Of a stretch of DNA of 64,000 bases, positions 8,693 through 16,173 are shown piece after piece. How positions within the stretch are numbered: the stretch's first letter is position 1; the number at the start of each line of letters is the position of its first letter. Where the stretch lies: positions 16,457 to 80,456 of the forward strand of contig JAFSEX010000019.1 in the NCBI GenBank assembly GCA_017435465.1. The letters are read 5' to 3'. This DNA comes from Bacilli bacterium. GTDB taxonomy: Bacteria > Bacillota_I > Bacilli_A > RF39 > UBA660. Under the pieces are notes generated by a model. It worked only from the letters and a program-made list of their open reading frames with translations, did no database searches and had not been told where the DNA came from. A program made the translations under genes and the position numbers.

Positions 8693-8721
8693 AAAATCAC
8701 AAAATTTATTGTGATTTTTTT
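8693..8721 (+). terminator. Terminator after the 58-residue peptide gene
   Basis: AAATCACAAAA, short loop, TTGTGATTTTTTT. It lies about 120 bp after the stop; the sequence between is hydrophobic-coding in one frame but has no start codon. Confidence 0.75.
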
Positions 8722-9142
8722 GTTATAACTCCCCTTTTTTATTAATAATAAAAATAGGGGAGAGTATGTATTTAGTATTTTTATATTTATATTCAACATA
8801 TTAAATTTAAATCAATTTAGATGAATAATTCATCAACTATGAATTATAAATTTGATTTAAATTTAATAAAAAATATGTAATAATTAATAATATAGTTATA
8901 TTATAGGATAATGAATAATTAATATAATAATTAAATTAAATAGAATTTATATCATAAATGTAATTTTTTTTGTTAAAATAATATTTATATTAATTGAGAG
9001 TATAATACAAAATAAATTTAATTATTAAATAATTAAATTTAAAGTGATGTGCTGGTAATTTGATTAGTTTTAGTAGTGTATAATATAATTATATAGCTGA
9101 TAAAATTGATAATATATACTGTATATATTACCTATACTATTC
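8722..9142. other. AT-rich non-coding terminus region with large palindromes
   Basis: No credible ORF on either strand. It holds three inverted repeats: CTCCCC (8729-8734) facing GGGGAG (8757-8762), the only GC-rich stem here; a 15-bp perfect repeat TTAAATTTAAATCAA (8801-8815) facing its complement at 8852-8866, with a second small palindrome (GATGAA TAA TTCATC, 8820-8834) inside; and a 27-bp palindrome with 13-bp arms at 9014-9040. The dif site follows directly. Confidence 0.7.
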
Positions 9143-9170
9143 ACTTCCTATAATATGTATTATGTTAACT
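9143..9170 (+). other. dif: Chromosome dimer resolution site dif
   Basis: 28 bp made of left arm ACTTCCTATAA, 6-bp centre TATGTA, right arm TTATGTTAACT. It differs from the Bacillus subtilis dif, as I remember it, at one base in each of the three parts. Family knowledge: XerC/XerD (CodV/RipX) recombine here to resolve chromosome dimers. The context agrees: genes point rightwards before it and leftwards after it, as expected at a replication terminus. Confidence 0.9.
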
Positions 9171-9189
9171 TCTTTATTTTGGAATTATT

Positions 9190-10569
9190 TTATTCAGATA
9201 TAATACTATTAACTATCTTATCTAATCCTATTTTTCTAGAACTTTTAAAATATACTACACTTCTCTTATATTTATTTAAATCTAATTTAATTGAATCAGA
9301 AATTAATTTATAATCATTATCAGAATTAATTTTTAATTCTTTTTTTATTATTTTTAAATTATTTACTGCTTCATTAATGAATTTTATTTCATTTCCTGAA
9401 GTATATAATACATCTATATTGCTAGAATTAATTAATGTACCAATTTTATGATGATAATATTTGCTCCACTCCCCTAGTTCTAACATATCGCCAAGGTAGA
9501 GTAGAATGTGATATTTTTTTTGATATTTTTTTAAAACAAACTCAATACCACTTTTCATAGAATCGTAATTAGCATTATAACTGTCATTTATAATTAAATT
9601 ATTTTTATATTTAATTAATTCCATTCGCATTTTAGGATTTTTATGTAATTTAAGATATTTTTTAATTTTATTAGGTTTTATATTAAAATGTGACGCTATT
9701 TTATATGCTAGAATAGAGTTAATTAAATCAAACTCCCCTACTTCATTAATTTTAATTTTTTCTCCTTGTATTTTAAAATTAATCTTATTATTCTTTCTTT
9801 TTAAATCAGTTATATCATCATAACCATATCTACATATATTTAGATGATTATTTAAATTAATAGAATTTAAATAATCATCTTCTTTATTTAAAATAAGTAA
9901 TCCATTTTCTTTTAATCCAGTACATATCTCTAATTTAGCTTTCAAAATGTTTTCTCTTGAACCTAGTAAACCTATATGTGCGGTACCAATATTTGTAATA
10001 ATTGCGATATCAGGAAGTGCTATTTTACTTAACTTTTCAATTTCACCTAAATGATTCATACCCATTTCTAAAATACATATATCATGTCCTTTTAATTTTA
10101 AAAGAGTTAAAGGTAATCCAATATGATTATTTAAATTACCTTCGGTTTTTAAAACATTATAATCATATTTTAATACATCATATAATATATCTTTTGTGCT
10201 AGTTTTACCATTACTTCCTGTAATTGCAATTAAAATTGTATCTTTATTTTTTAGTCTATTATGGTGTGCTAATTTTGACAATGCTTCTAGGGTATCATCA
10301 ACCTCAATAAGTGCAATATTTTTCTTTTTACATATTCTAATTATATTTTTCTTACTTTTATAATTTTTAGTAATTAAACACCCCACTACCCCATTTTTAA
10401 TAGCATCTAATATAAAATCATTCCCATCATATTTTTGTCCAATAATCGGGATAAAAAGGCCATTAGAATTCACTTTTTTACTATTAGTAGTAAATGTATC
10501 TATATTTTTAGAATTGTCATATATTAAATTTCCATTAATTATTTTACTAATTTCTTTAGCAGTATACAT
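9190..10569 (-). CDS. murF: UDP-N-acetylmuramoyl-tripeptide--D-alanyl-D-alanine ligase
   Basis: Adds D-Ala-D-Ala to the UDP-MurNAc tripeptide in the cytoplasm, the last step of soluble peptidoglycan precursor synthesis. The ATP loop ITGSNGKTST is at about 116-125. GNLNNHIGLPLTLL, ILEMGMNHLGEI and TNIGTAHIGLLGSRENI are MurF-type motifs, as is NDSYNANYDSMKSGI in the C-terminal domain. 459 residues is normal. GGAG precedes the ATG. It is the first minus-strand gene right of dif. The D-Ala-D-Ala supplier Ddl is encoded at 62.5-63.5 kb. Confidence 0.94.
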   Translation of the reverse strand: MYTAKEISKIINGNLIYDNSKNIDTFTTNSKKVNSNGLFIPIIGQKYDGNDFILDAIKNGVVGCLITKNYKSKKNIIRICKKKNIALIEVDDTLEALSKLAHHNRLKNKDTILIAITGSNGKTSTKDILYDVLKYDYNVLKTEGNLNNHIGLPLTLLKLKGHDICILEMGMNHLGEIEKLSKIALPDIAIITNIGTAHIGLLGSRENILKAKLEICTGLKENGLLILNKEDDYLNSINLNNHLNICRYGYDDITDLKRKNNKINFKIQGEKIKINEVGEFDLINSILAYKIASHFNIKPNKIKKYLKLHKNPKMRMELIKYKNNLIINDSYNANYDSMKSGIEFVLKKYQKKYHILLYLGDMLELGEWSKYYHHKIGTLINSSNIDVLYTSGNEIKFINEAVNNLKIIKKELKINSDNDYKLISDSIKLDLNKYKRSVVYFKSSRKIGLDKIVNSIISE

Positions 10570-10650
10570 ATAATCAACTCCTATACCATTATAGTATATT
10601 CGTCTATAAATTATCTGGTACTTTTGTATAAATAAAAATTTAAAATAATA

Positions 10651-10680
10651 TTGACAGCAAGTACATTTGTTCGATACAAT
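10651..10680 (+). promoter_or_regulatory. Promoter of the ORF6N gene
   Basis: TTGACA (10651-10656), 18-bp spacer, TACAAT (10675-10680). The spacer contains the SOS-box-like sequence. Confidence 0.65.
10660..10673 (-). promoter_or_regulatory. Candidate LexA (SOS) box within promoter spacer
   Basis: On the minus strand CGAACAAATGTACT matches the Firmicute SOS box CGAACRNRYGTTYG at 12 of 14 positions. A perfect box lies upstream of recA at 26607-26620, so the organism has this regulon. Position between -35 and -10 would block RNA polymerase. Confidence 0.55.
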
Positions 10681-10711
10681 TGTGTTATCACACTAAAGGG
10701 GGAAATTATTT

Positions 10712-11569
10712 ATGAATGAATTATTAACAACAGAAAATAGAAAAATAGAAAATTTAATTTATGAAATTAGAGGAAAACAAGTAATGTTAGATTCAGATTT
10801 AGCAAAACTTTACCAATGTAAAAATGGAACTAAAGAAATTAATCAAGCAGTTAAAAATAATCCATTAAAATTTCCAGAAAGATTTTGTTTTCAACTAACC
10901 AATGAAGAACTTATAAATTTGCGGTCAAAATTTTTGACCACAAATATTAATAATATGTCTAGGAGTAACCCCAAGGTATTTACAGAACAAGGAGTTGCAA
11001 TGTTAGCAACAATACTAAAAACAAAACAAGCTACAATTACTAGTATAGCAATTATGGATGCCTTTGTTTCAATGAGACATTATATATTAAATAATACTTC
11101 AGAACAAAAATATATTAACAAAATGGTTTTAAAACATGATGATGAAATAAAGACTTTACAAAATATATTTGAAAAATTTAAACCACATAATAACCATATA
11201 TTTTACAAAAATCAAATATATGATGCCTACTCTCTTTTGTTAGATATATTTAATAGTTCTAAACAAAATATCATTATTATAGATAATTATATAGATAAAG
11301 GTCTATTAGATCTATTGTCAAAAACTAAAAAAGATATATTAATTATTACAAATAAATATAATAATGAAGATTATGAAAAGTATAAACAACAATATAGTAA
11401 TATAAAAATAAAGATTTCTAATTCATTTCATGATAGGTTTATAATAATAGATAACAAAATTTTATATCACTCAGGTGCGTCTTTTAAAGATTTAGGTAAG
11501 AAATGTTTTACACTTAGTAAAATTGATGAACAAAATATTTTGGATAGCTTAATAAGAAAAATTCATTAA
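10712..11569 (+). CDS. ORF6N-domain antirepressor-like protein with PLD-like C-terminal domain
   Basis: 285 residues. The N-terminal part (about 8-120) is an ORF6N domain, a DNA-binding domain of phage antirepressor and regulator proteins: VMLDSDLAKLYQCKNGTKEI, FPERFCFQLTNEE, and FTEQGVAMLATIL. The C-terminal part (about 160-270) looks phospholipase-D-like, with YDAYSLLLDIF, IIIIDNYID and HDRFIIID (240-247) then GASFKDLGKKCF. Proteins of this architecture occur in phages and islands; the role is not established. GGGGG precedes the ATG. The SOS-box-bearing promoter fits a prophage-derived switch. A paralogue is cut by the right window edge (63568-64000). Confidence 0.8.
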   Translation: MNELLTTENRKIENLIYEIRGKQVMLDSDLAKLYQCKNGTKEINQAVKNNPLKFPERFCFQLTNEELINLRSKFLTTNINNMSRSNPKVFTEQGVAMLATILKTKQATITSIAIMDAFVSMRHYILNNTSEQKYINKMVLKHDDEIKTLQNIFEKFKPHNNHIFYKNQIYDAYSLLLDIFNSSKQNIIIIDNYIDKGLLDLLSKTKKDILIITNKYNNEDYEKYKQQYSNIKIKISNSFHDRFIIIDNKILYHSGASFKDLGKKCFTLSKIDEQNILDSLIRKIH

Positions 11570-11606
11570 AAAATTTAAATAAATATAATTTTTTAATGAA
11601 TTTTTC
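11557..11606 (+). terminator. Terminator of the ORF6N gene
   Basis: A 19-bp stem starting within the last codons (AAAAATTCATTAAAAAATT) pairs with AATTTTTTAATGAATTTTT. Confidence 0.75.
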
Positions 11607-11684
11607 TGTTATGTCAAAATCTATCTCATGTAGAATATATAAATAATATTCCGGTTATAAAAATTGAAAAATTATTAAAATTAT

Positions 11685-11715
11685 AAAAAGACACATCAAT
11701 TTAAAGTGTCTTTTT
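11685..11715. terminator. Bidirectional terminator, used by dusB
   Basis: AAAAAGACAC / GTGTCTTTTT with a loop that includes the dusB stop codon. Symmetric A and T tracts. Confidence 0.8.
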
Positions 11716-12675
11716 GTAATTTTCTAAAATATTAATAAATTCGTCTTTAGTAGTAATTTTAAATATTTCTTTTTTTACTTCAATACTCTTTCTTAAACCT
11801 TTTAAATAAAATGAAATATTACTTCTCATTTCTAAAACAGCTTTTTTTTCTGGATTTGTTTCCATCAAATAGTTTAAATGAAGAATAGCCATATCTATTT
11901 TATCAATTGGAGATGGTTTATCAATAATAATACCTTTTTCAATATATGAAACAACTTCTCTAATAAACCAAGGATTCCCTAAGGATCCCCTACCTATCAT
12001 AATTGCATCACAACCAGTTTCATCTAACATTTTTTTTGCATCATAAATAGTTTTAATATCACCATTACCAATAACGGGAATCCTAACTGCTTCTTTAACT
12101 TGTTTTATAATATTCCAATCTGCACTACCACTATATCCTTGCGCTCTAGTTCTTGGATGAACAGTAATTGCACTTGCTCCTACACTTTCACATATTTTAG
12201 CAACTTCAACTGCATTAATAGAATTATTATCCCATCCACTTCTAATTTTCACAGTAACTGGAATGTTTACACTATTAACAACTGCTTCAACTATCTCTTT
12301 AATTTTTTCTGGATTTTTTAAAAGTCCAGATCCAGCTTGAGCTCTAAGTGCAACTTTGGGTACAGGACATCCCATATTTATATCAATAATATCCGGGTGC
12401 ATTGTTTTTTCAATATATTTTGCAGCATATACAAAACTATCTACATCACTACCAAATATTTGTTGTGCGATAGGTCTTTCATAGTCAGTCATATATAATA
12501 AATCATTAGTTTTCTTATCACTATAATATATACCTTTATCACTAACCATCTCAGCATATATTAACCCACAACCCATATCTTTTACTATACGTCTAAAAGC
12601 ACTATTAGAATATCCTGCCATAGGTGCTAAAACAACTCTATTTTTAATTTCTAAATTTCCTATTTTAAAACTCAT
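11701..12675 (-). CDS. dusB: tRNA-dihydrouridine synthase (DusB type)
   Basis: FMN enzyme that reduces uridines in the D-loop of tRNA with NADPH. TIM-barrel landmarks: [16 protein letters not shown] (15-30), [11 protein letters not shown] with the catalytic Cys at 103, [40 protein letters not shown] and [14 protein letters not shown]. 324 residues is full length. The ribosome site GAGAGGTG is unusually far (about 30 bases) from the ATG; a hairpin between them (12684-12702) would bring them together. The same leader sits before the broken ORF just upstream. Confidence 0.93.
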   Translation of the reverse strand: MSFKIGNLEIKNRVVLAPMAGYSNSAFRRIVKDMGCGLIYAEMVSDKGIYYSDKKTNDLLYMTDYERPIAQQIFGSDVDSFVYAAKYIEKTMHPDIIDINMGCPVPKVALRAQAGSGLLKNPEKIKEIVEAVVNSVNIPVTVKIRSGWDNNSINAVEVAKICESVGASAITVHPRTRAQGYSGSADWNIIKQVKEAVRIPVIGNGDIKTIYDAKKMLDETGCDAIMIGRGSLGNPWFIREVVSYIEKGIIIDKPSPIDKIDMAILHLNYLMETNPEKKAVLEMRSNISFYLKGLRKSIEVKKEIFKITTKDEFINILENYKKTL

Positions 12676-12683
12676 AAAATTCC

Positions 12684-12712
12684 GAGTAGTCGACTCGACT
12701 ACACCTCTCTTT
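12684..12712 (-). promoter_or_regulatory. Shine-Dalgarno plus hairpin leader of dusB (copy A)
   Basis: In + orientation GAGTAGTCGACTC then GACTACACCTCTCTTT. On the mRNA the order is AAAGAGAGGTG, a hairpin, about 12 bases, then ATG. Two stems are possible: CGAGT/ACTCG, or GTAGTCG/CGACTAC. 23 of 29 positions equal copy B at 12954-12982. Confidence 0.6.
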
Positions 12713-12740
12713 CATTATTAAATGATAATATTTCTTATTA

Positions 12741-12943
12741 TTATTTTGGAGTATATTTTGAAGAAATATCAACATTCATTATCCCTTTAATGAAAAGCGA
12801 ATATCTTTCCATATTTATATTTTCAAAATTTTTAGTGAAAAAAATATTATGTTCTAACATTTCTTCGCCAGGATTAAATGATACTAACATTTGTTGAAAC
12901 ACATAATTAATATTGCAATAAACATCTTTTTTTCTTTAATCAT
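12741..12943 (-). pseudogene. Frameshifted small ORF (about 67 codons) upstream of dusB
   Basis: The ATG at 12943 opens MIKEKK and then, at a run of seven A, leaves the frame and stops after 19 codons. One extra base in the A-run would join it to a clean downstream frame, DVYCNINYVFQQMLVSFNPG onward, ending SSKYTPK and TAA at 12741. The downstream part alone could start at ATG 12890 (49 residues). The leader with AAAGAGAGGTG and hairpin shows this was once, or still is, translated. Either a recent pseudogene, or a gene relying on slippage at the A-run. I do not recognise the family. Confidence 0.5.
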
Positions 12944-12953
12944 AAATTTAATT

Positions 12954-12982
12954 GAGTATATTACTCAATTACACCTCTCTTT
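12954..12982 (-). promoter_or_regulatory. Shine-Dalgarno plus hairpin leader (copy B)
   Basis: A perfect 9-bp palindrome, AATTGAGTA / TACTCAATT with a 3-base loop (12950-12970), lies between AAAGAGAGGTG and the ATG at 12943. Compared with copy A, the pair next to the shared GAGT/ACTC stem is T-A here and C-G there, a compensatory change. Confidence 0.6.
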
Positions 12983-13042
12983 ATTTGTATGATATTTTTT
13001 GTATATAAAAATTATAACAAAATATATATAATTTATCAAACA

Positions 13043-13067
13043 AAAACAGAATTAATTATTCTGTTTT
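13043..13067 (-). terminator. Terminator after the spoIIP operon
   Basis: AAAACAGAA / TTCTGTTTT stem with a small loop, downstream of the 108-codon gene on the minus strand. Confidence 0.65.
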
Positions 13068-13087
13068 CAATAAAATTAAAAATATTT

Positions 13088-13414
13088 TTATTTTTCCTTT
13101 ACAACATCAGATATTGCTTCAAATGAACTATTAATAATTTTTTGGACATATTCTTCAATTGTTTCAGAAAGTTTTAGACCTACATTAGATACTTTATTTC
13201 CATATTCTTTTTTTGTTTGTCCAACATAATCTTTTATATCAACTTTTTTACCTTCTTTTATATCACGTTCAAACTCTTTAATTTGTTCTTTAGTAAGTGC
13301 AACTTTTTTATATTGTTCATATTCATAATATCCAGCTGATTGTGAAATATATAATGATATAAAAATTATAAATAAAATACTTAGAATTGGTTTAAATATC
13401 TTCTCAGGCTTCAT
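13088..13414 (-). CDS. Membrane-anchored hypothetical protein, partner gene of spoIIP
   Basis: 108 residues: an N-terminal hydrophobic segment (about 9-27) and a charged helical remainder, VALTKEQIKEFERDIKEGKK then VDIKDYVGQTKKEYGNKVSN, ending in an amphipathic helix (ETIEEYVQKIINSSFEAISD). It overlaps the end of spoIIP by 11 bases, so translation is coupled. The topology (one anchor, helix outside) and coupling suggest a helper of SpoIIP or a sporulation envelope protein; this is inference, and no known family was recognised. Confidence 0.75.
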   Translation of the reverse strand: MKPEKIFKPILSILFIIFISLYISQSAGYYEYEQYKKVALTKEQIKEFERDIKEGKKVDIKDYVGQTKKEYGNKVSNVGLKLSETIEEYVQKIINSSFEAISDVVKEK

Positions 13415-14432
13415 CTACATCACTCTTTATATATTCACTAAGTTTTTTTGCTAATACTTGTGTAGTATTTTTAACTTCTTCAATCGTATTATCTACTCCA
13501 CCAAATTCAATTAGTAAAACATTTTTATTTATATCTTGATTATATACACCATTAACACCTGGGCCTTCTTTTGCTAAAATTCCTTTACTTATCCCTTTAT
13601 GAGTTGAATTTAACATTTCATCTAATTTTTTGGCAAATTCCATGTTATATTTGTAATTTGGATTTTCTAAACCAATAACAAAATATAATTTCGCATATGT
13701 TTTACCATTTATTTCTGTGGTTGTATAATTTCTTGAAACTGAATCTCTATGTACATCTATAAAATATTTTATACTTTTATTCTTTTCTATCGCATCTTCA
13801 ATTAAGATTTTAGATGCCCTATAAGCACTAGATCCACCCCACCCATTAACTTTTAATAATTCAGTAATATTGGTTTCCTCTACTAATGAATTTATACCAT
13901 ATTTTTTTAATTCTTCTCTTAACATATACGAAGTCATCATAACATTAGGTTTAATATTATATACTTCTAAATTATTAGCTGAATAATTTTCTAATTGATG
14001 TGAATTATAAATATAAACTATTGGATTTTCTAAATTTTCTTCTGGATTTGGATCTTCAATATATTTAGATACTTTTTCCAATTCTCCTAAATTTGAATAA
14101 TCATCATTATCATTACTTGAAACTTTTATAATAGTTGAAGCGATATTATCATCAAGTGCAGTTACAGGTTTACTTATATCAACATTAGAAAATAATTTGA
14201 AAAAATTATTAATAAGTTTTGAAGAATCAAAATCTTTTTTTATAACGTGATTAGTATCTGATAATAGAACACTAAATATATCTTTATTTGAAATACTAAT
14301 TTCATGATTTTTTAAATAATTAAAAGTTAGAGTACCCATAAGATAAATTCCTAAAATATATAAAATATATTTTAATCTTATTTTTTGTTTCTTCTTAGTT
14401 ATCTTTTTGCTTTTAAATACGCGTCTAGGCAC
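13404..14432 (-). CDS. spoIIP: Stage II sporulation protein P (SpoIIP)
   Basis: Membrane-anchored amidase/endopeptidase of the engulfment complex, cutting peptide side chains from septal glycan so that SpoIID can process it. A membrane helix lies near residues 22-42, then a linker, then the catalytic domain: IVYIYNSHQLENYS (zinc His), KYFIDVHRDSVSRN, GPGVNGVYNQDINKNVLLIEFGGVDN (catalytic Glu region). A GTG at 14441 is inside the AGAGGTG Shine-Dalgarno, so the GTG at 14432, six bases after it, is the likely start. It ends with TGA, showing the standard code. CATACAAT upstream resembles a sigma-E -10, but no matching -35 was seen. Confidence 0.9.
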   Translation of the reverse strand: MPRRVFKSKKITKKKQKIRLKYILYILGIYLMGTLTFNYLKNHEISISNKDIFSVLLSDTNHVIKKDFDSSKLINNFFKLFSNVDISKPVTALDDNIASTIIKVSSNDNDDYSNLGELEKVSKYIEDPNPEENLENPIVYIYNSHQLENYSANNLEVYNIKPNVMMTSYMLREELKKYGINSLVEETNITELLKVNGWGGSSAYRASKILIEDAIEKNKSIKYFIDVHRDSVSRNYTTTEINGKTYAKLYFVIGLENPNYKYNMEFAKKLDEMLNSTHKGISKGILAKEGPGVNGVYNQDINKNVLLIEFGGVDNTIEEVKNTTQVLAKKLSEYIKSDVDEA

Positions 14433-14509
14433 AATAATCACCTCTTATTTAATTGTATGATTATTGTAATCTATTAAATGAATATATTTTGTCATATTAA
14501 CTGGATTGA

Positions 14510-14611
14510 CTAAACTTTAATTAAAAGTGTAACTATTGTATCTATAAATATTATTATTAAAAACAATTTGGTTAATTTATGTGGTATTATTTTTATCAAT
14601 TTATCTGTCAT
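14510..14611 (-). CDS. Possible 33-residue hydrophobic peptide
   Basis: A minus-strand ORF starting MTDKLIKIIPHKLTKLFLII and ending with LLIKV, a basic amphipathic start and one membrane helix. It lies about 20 bases after the promoter-like end of the 66-bp repeat element. There is no Shine-Dalgarno, so this may be chance in an AT-rich leader of spoIIP. Confidence 0.2.
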   Translation of the reverse strand: MTDKLIKIIPHKLTKLFLIIIFIDTIVTLLIKV

Positions 14612-14631
14612 TGGTTTTAAAAAATATATAA

Positions 14632-14660
14632 ATATTAAACTTAATATTCCCCCAAGTCAA
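14632..14660 (-). promoter_or_regulatory. Candidate promoter in repeat element copy 1
   Basis: Minus strand TTGACT, 17-bp spacer containing five G in a row, TAATAT. It would transcribe toward spoIIP. Confidence 0.45.
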
Positions 14661-14707
14661 GAAAAAGTTTTCAACAGGTGTCAATTTGACACTCCATTGA
14701 AAACTTT
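14642..14707. repeat. 66-bp repeat element, copy 1 (terminator cruciform plus -35 box and C/G tract)
   Basis: In + orientation: TAATATT, five C, AAGTCAAG, then a double palindrome with outer arms AAAGTTTTCAA / TTGAAAACTTT and inner arms TGTCAA / TTGACA. The second copy at 35981-36049 has three substitutions and eight C. Here it follows the minus-strand ATPase gene, and its stem plus T-run can terminate transcription in both directions. Confidence 0.85.
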
Positions 14708-14749
14708 TTTTTATTTAAATATTTTTAAATTTGCAAATTATTTTATATT

Positions 14750-15961
14750 TTATTTCTCTTCATCAGATAACAACCAATCAATTATATTAATAACCTTAAT
14801 ACCATTATAATCTTTGTTTATTGTTTTGTCCATAGTTAATATTATTTTTTCATAATTATCTTCTATATTTTCTAAACTTCTTAATTCCCTATTTCTAACT
14901 TTGTCATCTTTTATACTTTTGGATACTTGAAAATATTTTATTTCATTAGGATTTTCAGCAACAAAATCAACTTCATAATCATTTGTTTTTCCTATATTTA
15001 CTCTATATTCTCGTCTTAAAAGTTCTAAATAAACAATATTTTCTAATAAGTGACCTTCATTTATATTTCTAAAACCTAATATTATATTTCTTATACCAGG
15101 GTCAGATATATAATATTTTCCTAATGTTTTTAACAATGCTTTGCTCTTTATATCTGTTCTATCTGCTTTGTACATTATAAAAGATTTTTCTAACATATTT
15201 AAATAATTATCTATTGTTTGATGATTTGATTTTTCGACTATCTTATTACTATTTAAGTAATCACTGATTTTTGATGCTGATGCAGAACTACCTATATTAT
15301 TTGATAAATATTTTATTATGTTTTCAAGTAATGCTGTATCTTTAATATTATTTCTATCTATAATATCTTTTTTTACGATAGTATTATAAATATCATTTAA
15401 ATAAGATAAAACTAATGCATCGTTATCTTTTATTAGTGTTATAGCAGGTAATCCACCATATTTCAAATATTCATTAAATTTTTCTTCTAAATTGTTATTA
15501 TCATAATTATTAAAAACTAAATATTCTTTAAAAGATAATGGATACATTTTTATTTCTATATATCTACCAGATAATAAAGTAGACAATTCACTAGATAAAA
15601 GATAAGCATTTGAACCAGTTAAATATATATCTATATTAAAATCAACTTTAAAAGAATTTATTGCTTTTTCCCATGATTCTACATTTTGAACTTCATCTAA
15701 AAGTAAATACATTTTATCCTTTTTGATTTTTTCTTTTACAAATTTATATAGATCTTTATAATTTTTTATATCATCATATATAGCAGATTCAAAATTTATA
15801 TGGATTATATTTTCTTCATTAATACCATTATCAAGTAAATAATCTTTAAACATTAACATCAAAGTGGATTTGCCACTACGTCTAACCCCAGTGATTACTT
15901 TTATGAATTCAGTATCTTTGGCTGCTATCATTCTGTTGAGATATTTTTCTCTTATTATCAT
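14750..15961 (-). CDS. AAA+ ATPase with DUF4143 domain
   Basis: 403 residues. An AAA_14 ATPase domain carries Walker A GVRRSGKST (25-33), Walker B LLLDEVQN (about 95-103) and the sensor segment YLTGSNAYLL, followed by SGRYIEIKMYPLSFKEYL. The C-terminal DUF4143 domain ends in a nuclease-like stretch (NDYEVDFVA...IKYFQVSKSI). Such proteins are common, often in several copies, in gut anaerobes; their role is unknown though toxin-like or regulatory roles have been proposed. GGGTGA precedes the ATG. The promoter overlaps an inverted repeat of TTGCAA, so autoregulation is possible. Confidence 0.88.
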   Translation of the reverse strand: MIIREKYLNRMIAAKDTEFIKVITGVRRSGKSTLMLMFKDYLLDNGINEENIIHINFESAIYDDIKNYKDLYKFVKEKIKKDKMYLLLDEVQNVESWEKAINSFKVDFNIDIYLTGSNAYLLSSELSTLLSGRYIEIKMYPLSFKEYLVFNNYDNNNLEEKFNEYLKYGGLPAITLIKDNDALVLSYLNDIYNTIVKKDIIDRNNIKDTALLENIIKYLSNNIGSSASASKISDYLNSNKIVEKSNHQTIDNYLNMLEKSFIMYKADRTDIKSKALLKTLGKYYISDPGIRNIILGFRNINEGHLLENIVYLELLRREYRVNIGKTNDYEVDFVAENPNEIKYFQVSKSIKDDKVRNRELRSLENIEDNYEKIILTMDKTINKDYNGIKVINIIDWLLSDEEK

Positions 15962-15979
15962 ATTTTTTCACCCATTAAC

Positions 15980-16008
15980 ATATTATCACATTTTCAAAAG
16001 TTTTGCAA
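15980..16008 (-). promoter_or_regulatory. Promoter of the ATPase gene
   Basis: Minus strand TTGCAA, 17-bp spacer, TAATAT. Confidence 0.55.
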
Positions 16009-16032
16009 CTCAATTTGCAAAACTTATTTTTT
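15998..16032. promoter_or_regulatory. TTGCAA inverted repeat: operator or + strand terminator
   Basis: AAGTTTTGCAA, 5-base loop, TTTGCAAAACTT, followed on the + strand by ATTTTTTT. It overlaps the -35 of the ATPase promoter, and a further TTTGCAAA lies 20 bp away. No + strand gene ends here, so an operator is at least as likely as a terminator. Confidence 0.4.
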
Positions 16033-16133
16033 TGACATTTTTTGCAAATGAAATATTTTTATTATAAAGTCGTTTCTAATGAAGTTTCTACTTCTTTTTT
16101 TCTAATTTCAAGTGTTAATACGTATTGTAAATC

Positions 16134-16173
16134 AAAAAAATCTCAACAGATTAAAACCTGTTGAGATTTTTTT
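16134..16173. terminator. Bidirectional terminator after gpsA
   Basis: Seven A, TCTCAACAG, 8-base loop, CTGTTGAGA, seven T. Confidence 0.85.

Noticed and set aside
14442..14480. Sigma-E promoter of spoIIP (CATACAAT -10)
   Set aside because: The -10 is a good match but no -35 of the expected kind lies 13-16 bp upstream, so I do not list it as a feature.
14568..14810. 80-codon + strand ORF across repeat element copy 1
   Set aside because: No ribosome site; it reads through a terminator cruciform and the end of the opposite ATPase gene.
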